Part shown: positions 45,777-54,089 of the stretch, in pieces
Layout: the number at the start of each line of letters is the position of its first letter
How positions within the stretch are numbered: the first letter of the stretch is position 1
NCBI RefSeq assembly: GCF_014650495.1
Contig: NZ_BMVB01000011.1
Coordinates: forward strand, 114,420-178,419
Direction: 5' to 3'
Length of the DNA stretch: 64,000 nucleotides
DNA from: Streptomyces cinnamoneus
GTDB lineage: Bacteria; Actinomycetota; Actinomycetes; Streptomycetales; Streptomycetaceae
Position numbers and translations under genes: made by a program
The notes under the pieces: model-generated
The model's database searches: none
Seen by the model: the letters and a program-made list of their open reading frames with translations, nothing else
What the model was told of the DNA's origin: nothing

Positions 45777-46829
45777 TCAGCCGGCCGTCAGAGCCTCGCC
45801 GAGCGCCGCGACGAAGCGGTCCGTGGTCGCACGGTCCCGGACCGCCAGGCGCAGATAGTCCGGCCCCAGCCCCGGGAACGTGTCACCCCGGCGCACCGCG
45901 AAGCCCAGCCCCCGCAGCCGCGTCCGCACGGCCCCAGCCCCCGCCACCCGGATCAGCACGAACGGCCCGGCCGCCGGACCGCACACGGTCACCTGCGGGA
46001 ACTCCGCCAGCCGCAACTGCAGATGGGAACGGTCCGAGGCGATCCGGTCGGCGGCGTGCGCGGCCTCGGCGAGCGCCGCAGGCGCACTGCACGCCTCCGC
46101 CGCCGCCAGCGCCGGCGACGACACCGGCCACAACGGCTGCGCCCGCTCCAGCCTGGCCACCGTGCCGGGCGAGGCCAGCACGTAGCCGATGCGCAGCCCC
46201 GCCAGGCCCCAGGTCTTGGTGAGGCTGCGCAGCACCACCAGCCCCGGCAGGTCCGTGCGGGCCGCGAGGGACTCCCGCTCGCCCGGCACCGCATCCATGA
46301 ACGCCTCGTCCACCACCAGCGTCCGCCCCGGCCGGGCGAGCCGTGCCAGGGCACGGGCGGGATGCAGGACCGACGTCGGGTTGGTGGGGTTGCCCACGAC
46401 CACCAGGTCCGCGTCCCCCGGCACCGCGCGCGGGTCGAACCGGAAGCCGTTTGCGGCGTCGAGCAGTACCCGCTCGACCGTGTGCCCGGCGTCCCGCAGG
46501 GCCGCCTCCGGCTCCGTGAACTGCGGGTGCACGACCACCGCGCGCCGCACCGGCAGCGCCCGGGCTATCAGCACGAACGCCTCGGCCGCCCCCGCCGTCA
46601 GCAGCACCCGCTCCTCGGGCAGCCCGTGCCGGTCCGCCACGGCGCGCCGGGCAGCCCGCCCGTCCGGGTACGCCGCGAGCGTTCCGAGCGAGTCGGCTAT
46701 GCGTTCGCGCAGCCACTGCGGCGGCGTGCCGGAGCGCACGTTGACGGCAAGGTCCGTCAGTTCCGCTCCCATGCCGCGTACTTCGGCGTCTCCGTGGTGC
46801 CGCAGGTCGGGTTCGGCGGATGTGTGCAT
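45777..46829 (-). CDS. cobC: PLP-dependent aminotransferase-like CobC (threonine-phosphate decarboxylase type)
   Basis: Class I/II aminotransferase-fold enzyme of the cobalamin block, probably providing the aminopropanol linker or a related decarboxylation. The PLP lysine is in RSLTKTWGLAGLRIGY. VGNPTNPTSVL and VVDEAFMDAVPGE are conserved, and AVNVRSGTPP at the start fits the Rv2231c/CobC group; 350 aa. ATG 46829 lies 34 bp after the preceding cob gene. It also has TACCGT 7 nt upstream, so it may have its own leaderless transcript. Last gene of the cob cluster in the window. Confidence 0.88.
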   Translation of the reverse strand: MHTSAEPDLRHHGDAEVRGMGAELTDLAVNVRSGTPPQWLRERIADSLGTLAAYPDGRAARRAVADRHGLPEERVLLTAGAAEAFVLIARALPVRRAVVVHPQFTEPEAALRDAGHTVERVLLDAANGFRFDPRAVPGDADLVVVGNPTNPTSVLHPARALARLARPGRTLVVDEAFMDAVPGERESLAARTDLPGLVVLRSLTKTWGLAGLRIGYVLASPGTVARLERAQPLWPVSSPALAAAEACSAPAALAEAAHAADRIASDRSHLQLRLAEFPQVTVCGPAAGPFVLIRVAGAGAVRTRLRGLGFAVRRGDTFPGLGPDYLRLAVRDRATTDRFVAALGEALTAG

Positions 46830-46836
46830 GACGTAA

Positions 46837-46842
46837 ACGGTA
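46837..46842 (-). promoter_or_regulatory. Possible -10 box of an internal leaderless cobC transcript
   Basis: Read on the minus strand, TACCGT ends 7 nt before the cobC ATG at 46829, with no ribosome-binding site in the 34-bp gap. Confidence 0.35.
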
Positions 46843-46863
46843 CTGAGCAGCCGGGCGCGTCGT

Positions 46864-47241
46864 TCACCCGGGGCGGCCCGCGACGGCCGCCGTGGCCTGC
46901 GCGGATTTGCGTTTGGGGACGAGCAGGACGGCCCCCGGCCCCGCCGCCAGCAGCGCGGCCGCCTCGGCGACGCCCGGGGTGCCGAGGGCCCGCCGGGCCC
47001 ATTCCGAGGGATGCGGCACCGGTTGCGCGGCGAGCACGTGGGGGGCGTACGCGAGCAGGCGCACGCCGAAGCGGGCGGCGGCCGCCAGCAGGGCGGGCTC
47101 GGCGGCCCGGGCGTCGACGGTGGCCAGCCCCGCCACCGCGGCCGTCCCGGCCTCGGCGACCGTCCGCTCGACGAGGGCGAGCACCTCCTCGACGGACGCC
47201 CCGCGGCAGCTGCCGACGCCGACGTACAGGACGCCGGTCAT
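46864..47241 (-). CDS. Cobalamin biosynthesis protein, CobE / CbiG C-terminal domain
   Basis: A 125-aa protein equal to the isolated C-terminal domain of CbiG (CobE). It begins MTGVLYVGVGSCRGASVEEVLALVERTV and contains the LATVDARAAEPALLAAAARFGVRLLAY stretch and VAEAAALLAAGPGAVLLVPKRKSAQATAAVA. CbiG opens the lactone ring of cobalt-precorrin-5A, but the C-terminal domain alone may only assist. ATG 47241 overlaps the cobB stop by 4 bp. Confidence 0.87.
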   Translation of the reverse strand: MTGVLYVGVGSCRGASVEEVLALVERTVAEAGTAAVAGLATVDARAAEPALLAAAARFGVRLLAYAPHVLAAQPVPHPSEWARRALGTPGVAEAAALLAAGPGAVLLVPKRKSAQATAAVAGRPG

Positions 47242-48656
47242 CGCCCGGCCGCCCGCGCCACGAAGCGCGCCGCCGTGCCGGGGGCTCCCGCCCAGTGGAC
47301 GTGCAGGTACGAGGCGTGCACCCCGCCCTGGACGAAGCCCTCCACACGGCGCTGCGGATGGGTGATGCCCCACGCGGGGGCGGAACCGGCACCCGGCTCG
47401 ATCACCGTGCGGTGGAACTCGTGCCCGCGGACACGGGTGCCGGCGGGGGCCAGCGGGTTGTCCGCGATCGCCACGGCCTCGCGGTAGCCGAGGGTGAGGC
47501 GCTCGCCCATGCGGGCGTCCGCCGGGAGGACGCCGCACATCGGCCTCCCGTCGAGGGAACGGGCCAGGTAGAGCAGGCCGGCGCACTCGGCGGCGACCGG
47601 CGCCCCGGTCGTGGCGAGGGCGGCGACGGCCGCGCGGAGCGGTTCGTTGGCGGAGAGCTCGGGGGCGTACACCTCGGGGAAGCCACCGCCGATGACGAGG
47701 CCGGCTGTGCCGGCCGGGAGCTCTTCGTCGCGGAGGGGGTCGAACGTGACCACTTCCGCGCCGGCTGCGCGCAGCAGCTCGGCGTGCTCGGCGTACGAGA
47801 AGGTGAAGGCAGGGCCGCCGGCAACGGCGATCACCGGGGCACGATCCAGCCCCTCCGGCGTTTGAGGAGCGGCGTCCGGGGCGGAGCCCCGGTTCGGGGA
47901 AGGGGCGGGGTGGGGGAGAAGCTCGCCGAAGGCGCTCCACGCCTCGCCGGGCACCGGCGGTGCCGAGCGCGCCAGCGCCAGCAACCGCTCCAGGTCGCAG
48001 CCCTCCCGCACGCGGGCCGCGAACTCCGCCACCGCGTCGACCGCCTCGGCCCGCCGCTCGGCGACCGGCACCAGCCCCAGGTGCCGGGACGGCGTGTGCA
48101 CGGGCTCCGCCCGCCGCACCGCGCCCAGCACCTCCACGCCCGACTCCTCCAACGCCTCCCGCAGCAGCACCTCGTGGCGGTCCGAGCCGACCTTGTTGAG
48201 GATCACGCCCGCGACCCGCACCTCCGGGTCCCAGGACGCGAAGCCGTGCACCAGCGCCGCCACCGACCGCGACTGCGACGACGCGTCGACGACCAGCACC
48301 ACCGGCGCCCGCAGCAGCTTCGCCACGTGTGCCGTCGACGCCAGCTCGCCCTGCCCGGCCGCCCCGTCGTACAGGCCCATCACGCCCTCGACGACCGCCA
48401 GGTCGCAGCCCGCCGCCCCGTGCAGGAACAGCGGGGCGATCCGCTCCGGGCCGCACAGGAAGGCGTCCAGGTTGCGGCCCGGACGGCCCGTCGCCAGTGC
48501 GTGGTAGCCCGGGTCGATGTAGTCCGGGCCCACCTTGTGCGGGGACACGGCCAGGCCCGCGTCCGCGAACGCCCGCATCAGGCCCGTGGCCACGGTGGTC
48601 TTGCCGCTGCCGGACGCCGGAGCGGCGATGACGAGGCGGGGGAGGTGCGTACTCAC
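47238..48656 (-). CDS. cobB: Cobyrinate a,c-diamide synthase with a repeat-derived linker
   Basis: ATP- and glutamine-dependent amidation of cobyrinic acid side chains a and c. The N-terminal P-loop is APASGSGKTT (residues 12-21). The C-terminal class I amidotransferase domain has ECAGLLYL with the nucleophilic Cys and GHEFHRT with the His. Residues about 247-271 (LPHPAPSPNRGSAPDAAPQTPEGLD) between the two domains are encoded by a palindromic element that normally lies between genes. GTG 48656 overlaps the cobO stop; GTG 48659 is an alternative. The length is 472 aa, near normal plus the insertion. Confidence 0.93.
   Translation of the reverse strand: MSTHLPRLVIAAPASGSGKTTVATGLMRAFADAGLAVSPHKVGPDYIDPGYHALATGRPGRNLDAFLCGPERIAPLFLHGAAGCDLAVVEGVMGLYDGAAGQGELASTAHVAKLLRAPVVLVVDASSQSRSVAALVHGFASWDPEVRVAGVILNKVGSDRHEVLLREALEESGVEVLGAVRRAEPVHTPSRHLGLVPVAERRAEAVDAVAEFAARVREGCDLERLLALARSAPPVPGEAWSAFGELLPHPAPSPNRGSAPDAAPQTPEGLDRAPVIAVAGGPAFTFSYAEHAELLRAAGAEVVTFDPLRDEELPAGTAGLVIGGGFPEVYAPELSANEPLRAAVAALATTGAPVAAECAGLLYLARSLDGRPMCGVLPADARMGERLTLGYREAVAIADNPLAPAGTRVRGHEFHRTVIEPGAGSAPAWGITHPQRRVEGFVQGGVHASYLHVHWAGAPGTAARFVARAAGR
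47844..47918. repeat. Palindromic intergenic-type element inside cobB
   Basis: 75 bp that align with the element between pgi and pgl (7931-7999), sharing CTCCGGCGTTTGAGGA-type and GTCCGGGGCGGAGCCCCGG segments and AAGGGGCGGGG. It is read in frame without stops as 25 residues of the CobB inter-domain linker. Confidence 0.8.
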
Positions 48657-49252
48657 CACTCGATGCCCCGCTGGCCCTTCTGGCCGGTGTCCATGGGGTG
48701 CTTGACCTTGGACATGTCCGTCACCAGGTCGGCGAACTCCACCAGCTTCTCCGGGGCGTTGCGGCCGGTGATGACGACGTGCTGGGTGCCCGGACGGTCC
48801 CTCAGCACCTCGATCACCTCGTCCGTGTCGATCCAGCCCCAGTGCATCGGGTACGCGAACTCGTCCAGCACGTACAGCTTGTACCGCTCAGCCGCCAGAT
48901 CGCGCTTGACCTGCTCCCAGCCCTCGCGGGCCTTCTCCTCGTTGCTCAGGTCGGAGTCGCGCTGGATCCAGGACCAGCCCTCGCCCATCTTGTGCCAGTC
49001 GACGGTCCCGCCCTCGCCGGACGCGCCGAGCACGCGCAGCGCGTTCTCCTCGCCGACCTTCCACTTGGCCGACTTCACGAACTGGAACACCCCGATCGGC
49101 CAGCCCTGGTTCCAGGCCCGCAGCGCCAGGCCGAAGGCGGCGGTCGACTTGCCCTTGCCGATGCCGGTGTGCACGAAGACCAGCGGCCGGTTGCGGCGCT
49201 GGCGCGTGGTGAGCCCGTCCTCCGGTACGACGGTCGGCTGTCCCTTGGGCAT
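48653..49252 (-). CDS. cobO: Cob(I)yrinic acid a,c-diamide adenosyltransferase
   Basis: Adds the 5'-deoxyadenosyl upper ligand to the corrinoid. A P-loop, GIGKGKST, is at residues 30-37. FVHTGIGKGKSTAAFGLALRAW and the C-terminal HVVITGRNAPEKLVEFADLVTDM with VKHPMDTGQKGQRGIEW are typical of CobO/BtuR; 199 aa. The ATG at 49252 overlaps the chelatase stop by one base (TAATG), so it is coupled to it. Confidence 0.96.
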   Translation of the reverse strand: MPKGQPTVVPEDGLTTRQRRNRPLVFVHTGIGKGKSTAAFGLALRAWNQGWPIGVFQFVKSAKWKVGEENALRVLGASGEGGTVDWHKMGEGWSWIQRDSDLSNEEKAREGWEQVKRDLAAERYKLYVLDEFAYPMHWGWIDTDEVIEVLRDRPGTQHVVITGRNAPEKLVEFADLVTDMSKVKHPMDTGQKGQRGIEW

Positions 49253-51327
49253 TACGCGGCCCTCCTGGTGTTCGTGTTCCGTACGGTACGCACGTCGCGC
49301 ACCAGCGCGGAGACGTTGTCCGCGCGCAGTTCGTCGAGTGTCACCACGGGCCCGCCCAGCGCCCGGCCCAGCTCGCCCGCCAGGCCCAGCCGCACCGGCC
49401 CCGCCTCGCAGTCCACGACGACCGACGCCGTGCCCTCGCCGGCCAGCAGCCGCGCCGCCCGCGAGGCCCGATCCAGCGGCTCGGGGCCGCCGGTGGCCCG
49501 CCCGTCCGTCACCACGACCAGCAGCGGGCGGCGCGACGGATCGCGCAGGCGCTCCACCCGCAGCACCTCGTGCGCCTGCAGCAGCCCCGCGGCCAGCGGC
49601 GTCCGACCACCGGTCGGCAGCTTCTCCAGCCGCGCCGCGCCCGCCTCCACCGACGACGTCGGCGGCAGCGCCACCTCCGCGCCCGCGCCGCGGAAGGTGA
49701 TCATGCCGATCTTGTCGCGCCGCTGGTAGGCGTCCATGAGCAGCGACAGCACCGCGCCCTTGACGGCACTCATCCGCTTGCGCGCCGCCATGGAGCCGGA
49801 GGCGTCGACCACGAACAGCACCAGATTGCCCTCGCGGCCCTCGCGCACCGCCTCCCGCAGGTCGTCGCGCCGGACCACCAGCCCGGGACCGCTGCGGCCC
49901 CGGGCCCGCTGATGCGGGGCGGCGGCCTGCACGGTCGCGGCCAGGTGCAGCGTGGAGAGGGCGCCCCCGCGCGGGCGGCGCGCCCCCGTCGTGCGCCCGT
50001 GCGCGGTGAGGGCGCGCGAGCGGCGGCCGTCGGCCCCTTCGCCCAGCCCGGGCACGTCGAACCTGCGGGTCCGGAACGGGTCGGCCGCGGCCACGGCGGG
50101 CGCCTCGGGGGCCTCACCGCCGGGGCCGGACGCCGGGGCTTCCTGCGGGGCGGGTGAGTCGGAGCCCTCCCGCTGTTGCGGTACGTCGGGGGTGCCGTCG
50201 GGGCCCGGACCGTCCTGCGGCGGCTGCTGCCCCCCGCCGTCGGGGCCGTCGGGGCCCTCGCCGTCCGGGTCCGGACCCTCGGGCTCCGGGTCCGGCTCGG
50301 GCTCCGGCTCGTCGTCCTCGAACTGATTGAGGATCTCGTCGAGCCTGTCCTCGTCCAGACCGGGTGCGTCGAACGGATTGCGCCGGCGCCGGTGCGGCAG
50401 CGACAGCAACGCCGCCTGCCGGACGTCCGCCGTCGTCACGTCCGTACGCCCCGCCCACGCGGCGAGCGCGCTCGCGGTGCGCGCGGTCACGATGTCCGCA
50501 CGCATGCCGTCCACCTCGAACCCGGCGCACACGGCGGCGATGCGGCGCAGCGCGCCGTCCCCGAGCCGTACGTCCGGCAGCAGCGCGCGGGCGGCGGCGA
50601 TGCGCTCGCGCAGCGCGTCCTCCTCCGCGGCCCACTTGGCGGCGAAGGCGGCCGGGTCCTCGTCGTAGGCCAGGCGCCGGCGCACGACCTCGACGCGCTC
50701 GTCGGTCTCGCGGGAGGCGGCGACCTCCACGGTGAGGCCGAAGCGGTCGAGGAGCTGCGGGCGCAGCTCGCCCTCCTCGGGGTTCATGGTGCCGACGAGG
50801 AGGAAGCGGGACGCGTGACGGACGGAGACGCCTTCGCGCTCGACGTGGGCGGCTCCGGTCGCCGCCGCGTCGAGGAGCGCGTCGACCAGGTGGTCGCCCA
50901 AGAGGTTGACCTCGTCGACGTACAGCACGCCCCGGTGCGCCGCGGCCAACAGGCCCGGCTCGAACGCCTTGACGCCCTCGGCCAGCGCCCGCTCGATGTC
51001 GAGCGCGCCGACGAGCCGGTCCTCCGAGGCCCCGACGGGCAGTTCGACCATACGGGCGGGCCGGGCGGCGCTCGGCCCGCCCTCGTGCGGGCCGTCGGGG
51101 CACGAGGGGTCCGGGGCCGCGGGGTCGCAGGAGAAGCGGCAGCCGGTGACGGTGTTGACCACCGGCAGCAGCGTGGCCAGGGCCCGGACGGTCGTCGTCT
51201 TCGCGGTGCCCTTCTCACCCCGTACGAGCACTCCGCCGATGGAGGGCGAGATGGCGTTGAGCAGCAGGCCCAGCCGCATGTCGTCCATGCCGACGATCGC
51301 GGTGAACGGATAGGTGGCCGAGGCCAT
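49252..51327 (-). CDS. Putative cobaltochelatase, fused ChlI/ChlD type (AAA+ plus VWA)
   Basis: ATPase and integrin-like subunit of an Mg/Co chelatase, here most likely for cobalt insertion. The AAA+ domain has Walker A GEKGTAKTT at residues 37-45, LYVDEVNLLGDHLVDALLD (Walker B) and GTMNPEEGELRPQLLDRFGL. A long Asp/Glu/Pro/Gly linker runs from about residue 320 to 415, followed by the VWA domain with MIDAS VVDASGSMAARKR; 691 aa. The large CobN/ChlH catalytic subunit is not in the window. First gene of chlID-cobO-cobB-cobE-cobC. Confidence 0.92.
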   Translation of the reverse strand: MASATYPFTAIVGMDDMRLGLLLNAISPSIGGVLVRGEKGTAKTTTVRALATLLPVVNTVTGCRFSCDPAAPDPSCPDGPHEGGPSAARPARMVELPVGASEDRLVGALDIERALAEGVKAFEPGLLAAAHRGVLYVDEVNLLGDHLVDALLDAAATGAAHVEREGVSVRHASRFLLVGTMNPEEGELRPQLLDRFGLTVEVAASRETDERVEVVRRRLAYDEDPAAFAAKWAAEEDALRERIAAARALLPDVRLGDGALRRIAAVCAGFEVDGMRADIVTARTASALAAWAGRTDVTTADVRQAALLSLPHRRRRNPFDAPGLDEDRLDEILNQFEDDEPEPEPDPEPEGPDPDGEGPDGPDGGGQQPPQDGPGPDGTPDVPQQREGSDSPAPQEAPASGPGGEAPEAPAVAAADPFRTRRFDVPGLGEGADGRRSRALTAHGRTTGARRPRGGALSTLHLAATVQAAAPHQRARGRSGPGLVVRRDDLREAVREGREGNLVLFVVDASGSMAARKRMSAVKGAVLSLLMDAYQRRDKIGMITFRGAGAEVALPPTSSVEAGAARLEKLPTGGRTPLAAGLLQAHEVLRVERLRDPSRRPLLVVVTDGRATGGPEPLDRASRAARLLAGEGTASVVVDCEAGPVRLGLAGELGRALGGPVVTLDELRADNVSALVRDVRTVRNTNTRRAA

Positions 51328-51381
51328 CAGGTGTTACCCCCTTCGTGGGAACGTGGGTTGTGGGCAGTCGTTCCGCAGGGC

Positions 51382-51410
51382 TGGGGGGACCCCCGACGGT
51401 AGCTGGGGGA
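51382..51410 (-). repeat. Diverged copy of the 30-bp dispersed repeat
   Basis: The minus strand contains CCCCCAGCTACCG followed by a diverged GGGGGT-CCCCCC end, similar to the units at 3191 and 39031. It lies in the 127-bp gap (51328-51454) between cobQ and the chelatase gene, just before the chelatase start. Confidence 0.55.
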
Positions 51411-51454
51411 GGGTGGGCACAACTCCCACCCACCGGCCCGCACCTGCAGGACGA

Positions 51455-52996
51455 TCACGGTGCCCCCGGCGGTATGAACGGGACACCCACCGGCACCCCG
51501 TCCTCGATAAGCCGCAGCAACGCATCCGTGTCCGCGTGCTCCTCGATCAGATCCCCCAGCCGGTCCAGCTGTTCCTCCCGCAGCCCCGCGAACGACGTGT
51601 CCGGCGCCGGGACGAACGCCCGCCCGGCCGCCTTCGCCACCCGCCGCAGGAACGCGCGCCGGAAGCCGTCGCTCTCCAGCGAGCCGTGCCAGTGCGTGCC
51701 CCAGACGGCACCGACCCGGCAGCCGTCCAGGAACGGCTCGTCGCCGCCCAGGACTTCGGCGACGCCGTGGTGGATCTCGTAGCCCTCCACCCGCTCGCCC
51801 AGGGCCTCGCCCACCGGCCGGGCCAGGGTCTTCTCGACCGCGAACCGCACCCGCACCGGCAGCAGCCCCAGGCCCTCGACCGCACCGGCCCGGGACTCCA
51901 CCTCGTCCTCGATCCGCTCGCCCAGCACCTGGAAGCCGCCGCAGATGCCCAGCACCGGGCGGCCCTCGGCGGCGCGGCGGGCCAGGGCGTCCGCGAGCCC
52001 GCGCTCACGCAGCCACGCCAGGGCCTTCACCGTGCCGCGCGTACCCGGCACGACCACGAGGTCCGCGTCGGCGAGCTCCTCGGGCCGGTCCACGAAGCGC
52101 ACCACGACGCCCGGTTCGGCCGCCAGGGCGTCCACGTCCGTGAAGTTGGACATCAGCGGCACCGCGCACACCGCCACCCGCAGCACGTCCGCGCCGTGCG
52201 GCGGCGCCACCACCGACTCCCGTACGGCGCCGCGCAGCGAGACGCGCAGGCCGTCCTCCTCGTCGATGCCCAGGCCGTGGGCGAACGGCAGCACGCCGAA
52301 CGTCCGCCGCCCCGTCAGGTCGCGCAGCATGTCCAGGCCGGGCTCCAGCAGGGTCACGTCGCCGCGGAACTTGTTGACGATGTAGCCCGCTATCAGCTCC
52401 TGGTCCTCGGGCGAGAGCAGCGCCGTCGTGCCGAAGAAGGAGGCGAAGACGCCGCCCCGGTCGATGTCGCCGACCACGACGACGGGCAGCCGGCCCGCGC
52501 GGGCTATGCCCATGTTGACGATGTCGCTGCGCCGCAGGTTGATCTCCGCCGGGCTGCCGGCGCCCTCGCAGATGACCGCGTCGTGCGTACGCCGCAGCTC
52601 CTCCAGGCACTCCGTCACCGTGCCGAACAGCTGCTCCTGGCGCCCCGCGTGGTAGCCGCGCGCGCTCAGTTCGCCCACCGGCTTGCCCATGAGGACGACC
52701 TGGCTGCTGCGGTCGCCGCCGGGCTTGAGCAGTACGGGGTTCATGAGCGCGCTCGGCTCGACGCGGGCGGCCGCGGCCTGCATGGCCTGCGCGCGTCCTA
52801 TCTCGGCGCCCTCGCGGGTGACGTACGAGTTGAGCGACATGTTCTGTGCCTTGAAGGGCGCGACCTTGACGCCCTTGCGCACCAGCCAGCGGCAGATGCC
52901 GGCCGTGACGACGCTCTTGCCCGCGTCCGAGGTGGTCCCCGCCACCAGCAGGCCCCCGCCCAGCGGGCCGCCGGGCCCGCTCCTGTCGGCTGTCAC
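51455..52996 (-). CDS. cobQ: Cobyric acid synthase
   Basis: Glutamine-dependent amidation of side chains b, d, e and g of adenosylcobyrinate diamide. The N-terminal P-loop-like VAGTTSDAGKSVVTAG, FKAQNMSLNSYVT and ICEGAGSPAEINLR are present. The C-terminal amidotransferase domain has GICGGFQVLG (nucleophilic Cys) and VWGTHWHGSLE (His); 513 aa. The start is GTG 52996, which overlaps the cobD stop (GTGA). The open frame continuing through cobD is antisense-like noise. Second gene of the riboswitch-controlled cobD-cobQ unit. Confidence 0.95.
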   Translation of the reverse strand: MTADRSGPGGPLGGGLLVAGTTSDAGKSVVTAGICRWLVRKGVKVAPFKAQNMSLNSYVTREGAEIGRAQAMQAAAARVEPSALMNPVLLKPGGDRSSQVVLMGKPVGELSARGYHAGRQEQLFGTVTECLEELRRTHDAVICEGAGSPAEINLRRSDIVNMGIARAGRLPVVVVGDIDRGGVFASFFGTTALLSPEDQELIAGYIVNKFRGDVTLLEPGLDMLRDLTGRRTFGVLPFAHGLGIDEEDGLRVSLRGAVRESVVAPPHGADVLRVAVCAVPLMSNFTDVDALAAEPGVVVRFVDRPEELADADLVVVPGTRGTVKALAWLRERGLADALARRAAEGRPVLGICGGFQVLGERIEDEVESRAGAVEGLGLLPVRVRFAVEKTLARPVGEALGERVEGYEIHHGVAEVLGGDEPFLDGCRVGAVWGTHWHGSLESDGFRRAFLRRVAKAAGRAFVPAPDTSFAGLREEQLDRLGDLIEEHADTDALLRLIEDGVPVGVPFIPPGAP

Positions 52997-53982
52997 CGGT
53001 TCCCCCTCCGTGCGGACGTGCGTGCGGACGTGCGTGCGGACTTCGTGATGCTCGCCAGGGAGAGCCTGCCCACCACCGCGGCTCCCAGGGCGAGGGCGGA
53101 CACCCTGCGCGAGAGCCGCACCGCGCGTTCGATGTCGGCCGTGCGCACCGGGCACAGCCCGGCTCCCAGGACGGGGCGGTGCTCGACGCGGCCGGCGTAG
53201 GCGAGGGTGCCGCCCAGCCGCACTCCGAGGGCGCCGGCGAACGCGGCCTCGACCGGCCCGGCGTTGGGGCTGGGGTGGCGGGAGGCGTCGCGCCGGGCCA
53301 CGCGCCAGGCGCGGCGCGGGTCGGGGCCGGCGAGGACGGCGAGGGCGGCGGTGAGCCGGGCGCCGGGCCAGCCGACGACGTCGTCGAGCCGGGCGGAGGC
53401 CCAGCCGAACCGCCGGTGGCGGGGCGACTTGTGACCCACCATGGCGTCGAGGGTGTTGACGGCGCGGAAGCCCACCAGGCCGGGTACGCCGGCCAGGGCT
53501 CCCCATACGAGGGCGCCCACGACGGCGTCGGAGGTGTTCTCGGCGACGGATTCGACGACCGCCCGCGCGATCTGCTGCGCGTCCAGCGCCTGCGGGTCGC
53601 GGCCGCACAGGTGCGGCAGCCGCTCCCGGGCGACGTCCAGGTCGCCCGCGGCGAGCGCACCGCCGATGGCGCGCGCCTCGCGGCCCAGGGACGTGCCGCC
53701 CAGCACGGCCCAGGTGGCGGCGGCGGTCAGGGCGATGTCCGCGGGCCGGGAGCGGCGGGCGGTACGGGCGAGGAGCGCGGCGCCGGCCACGGCACTCCCG
53801 GCGCACAGCAGGGCGTGCGCGGTGCCGTAGCCGCGGTGGTCGCGCCACAGGCGCTGTTCGACGGCGTGCGCGGCGCGGCCGAAGGCGGCCACGGGGTGGC
53901 CCCGGCGGGGGTCGCCCAGGACGAGGTCGCAGGCGAAGCCGAGCGCCGCACCGCACGCGAAACCGATGTGATCGGCACGCAT
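52993..53982 (-). CDS. cobD: Adenosylcobinamide-phosphate synthase (CobD/CbiB)
   Basis: A membrane protein attaching the aminopropanol (phosphate) linker to adenosylcobyric acid. It has several hydrophobic segments. DLVLGDPRRGHPVAAFGR at the N-terminus, ARAVVESVAENTSDAVVGALVWGALAG and NTLDAMVGHKSPRHRRFGWASARLDDVVGWPGARL are diagnostic; 329 aa. Its last 15 residues contain an in-frame 12-bp tandem repeat (SART units) of recent, variable appearance. ATG 53982 lies about 110 nt below a cobalamin riboswitch. Confidence 0.93.
   Translation of the reverse strand: MRADHIGFACGAALGFACDLVLGDPRRGHPVAAFGRAAHAVEQRLWRDHRGYGTAHALLCAGSAVAGAALLARTARRSRPADIALTAAATWAVLGGTSLGREARAIGGALAAGDLDVARERLPHLCGRDPQALDAQQIARAVVESVAENTSDAVVGALVWGALAGVPGLVGFRAVNTLDAMVGHKSPRHRRFGWASARLDDVVGWPGARLTAALAVLAGPDPRRAWRVARRDASRHPSPNAGPVEAAFAGALGVRLGGTLAYAGRVEHRPVLGAGLCPVRTADIERAVRLSRRVSALALGAAVVGRLSLASITKSARTSARTSARRGNR
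53010..53045. repeat. 12-bp tandem repeat in the cobD 3' end
   Basis: Two identical copies of GTGCGGACGTGC (53010 and 53022) and one copy with two changes (53034). On the minus strand they encode Ser-Ala-Arg-Thr units at the CobD C-terminus without changing the frame. Confidence 0.85.
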
Positions 53983-54089
53983 CGGGTCAGACCGCCGTCA
54001 CGCCTCGGCGGTGGCAGGAGGGGACTTCGGGCGGTGTGCGGCCGGGCATGGGATGTGTCCTCACTCAGGGTCCGCGCCCTGGCTCGACG

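Noticed and set aside
46023..49700. A 1225-codon plus-strand open frame across the cob genes
   Set aside because: No protein motifs, Arg/Pro/Ala-rich; it lies opposite cobC, cobE, cobB, cobO and the chelatase gene, which are all supported.
50100..50400. Low-complexity repeats in the chelatase gene suspected to be a tandem-repeat array
   Set aside because: They encode the ordinary acidic/proline-rich linker between AAA+ and VWA domains; the units are not regular.
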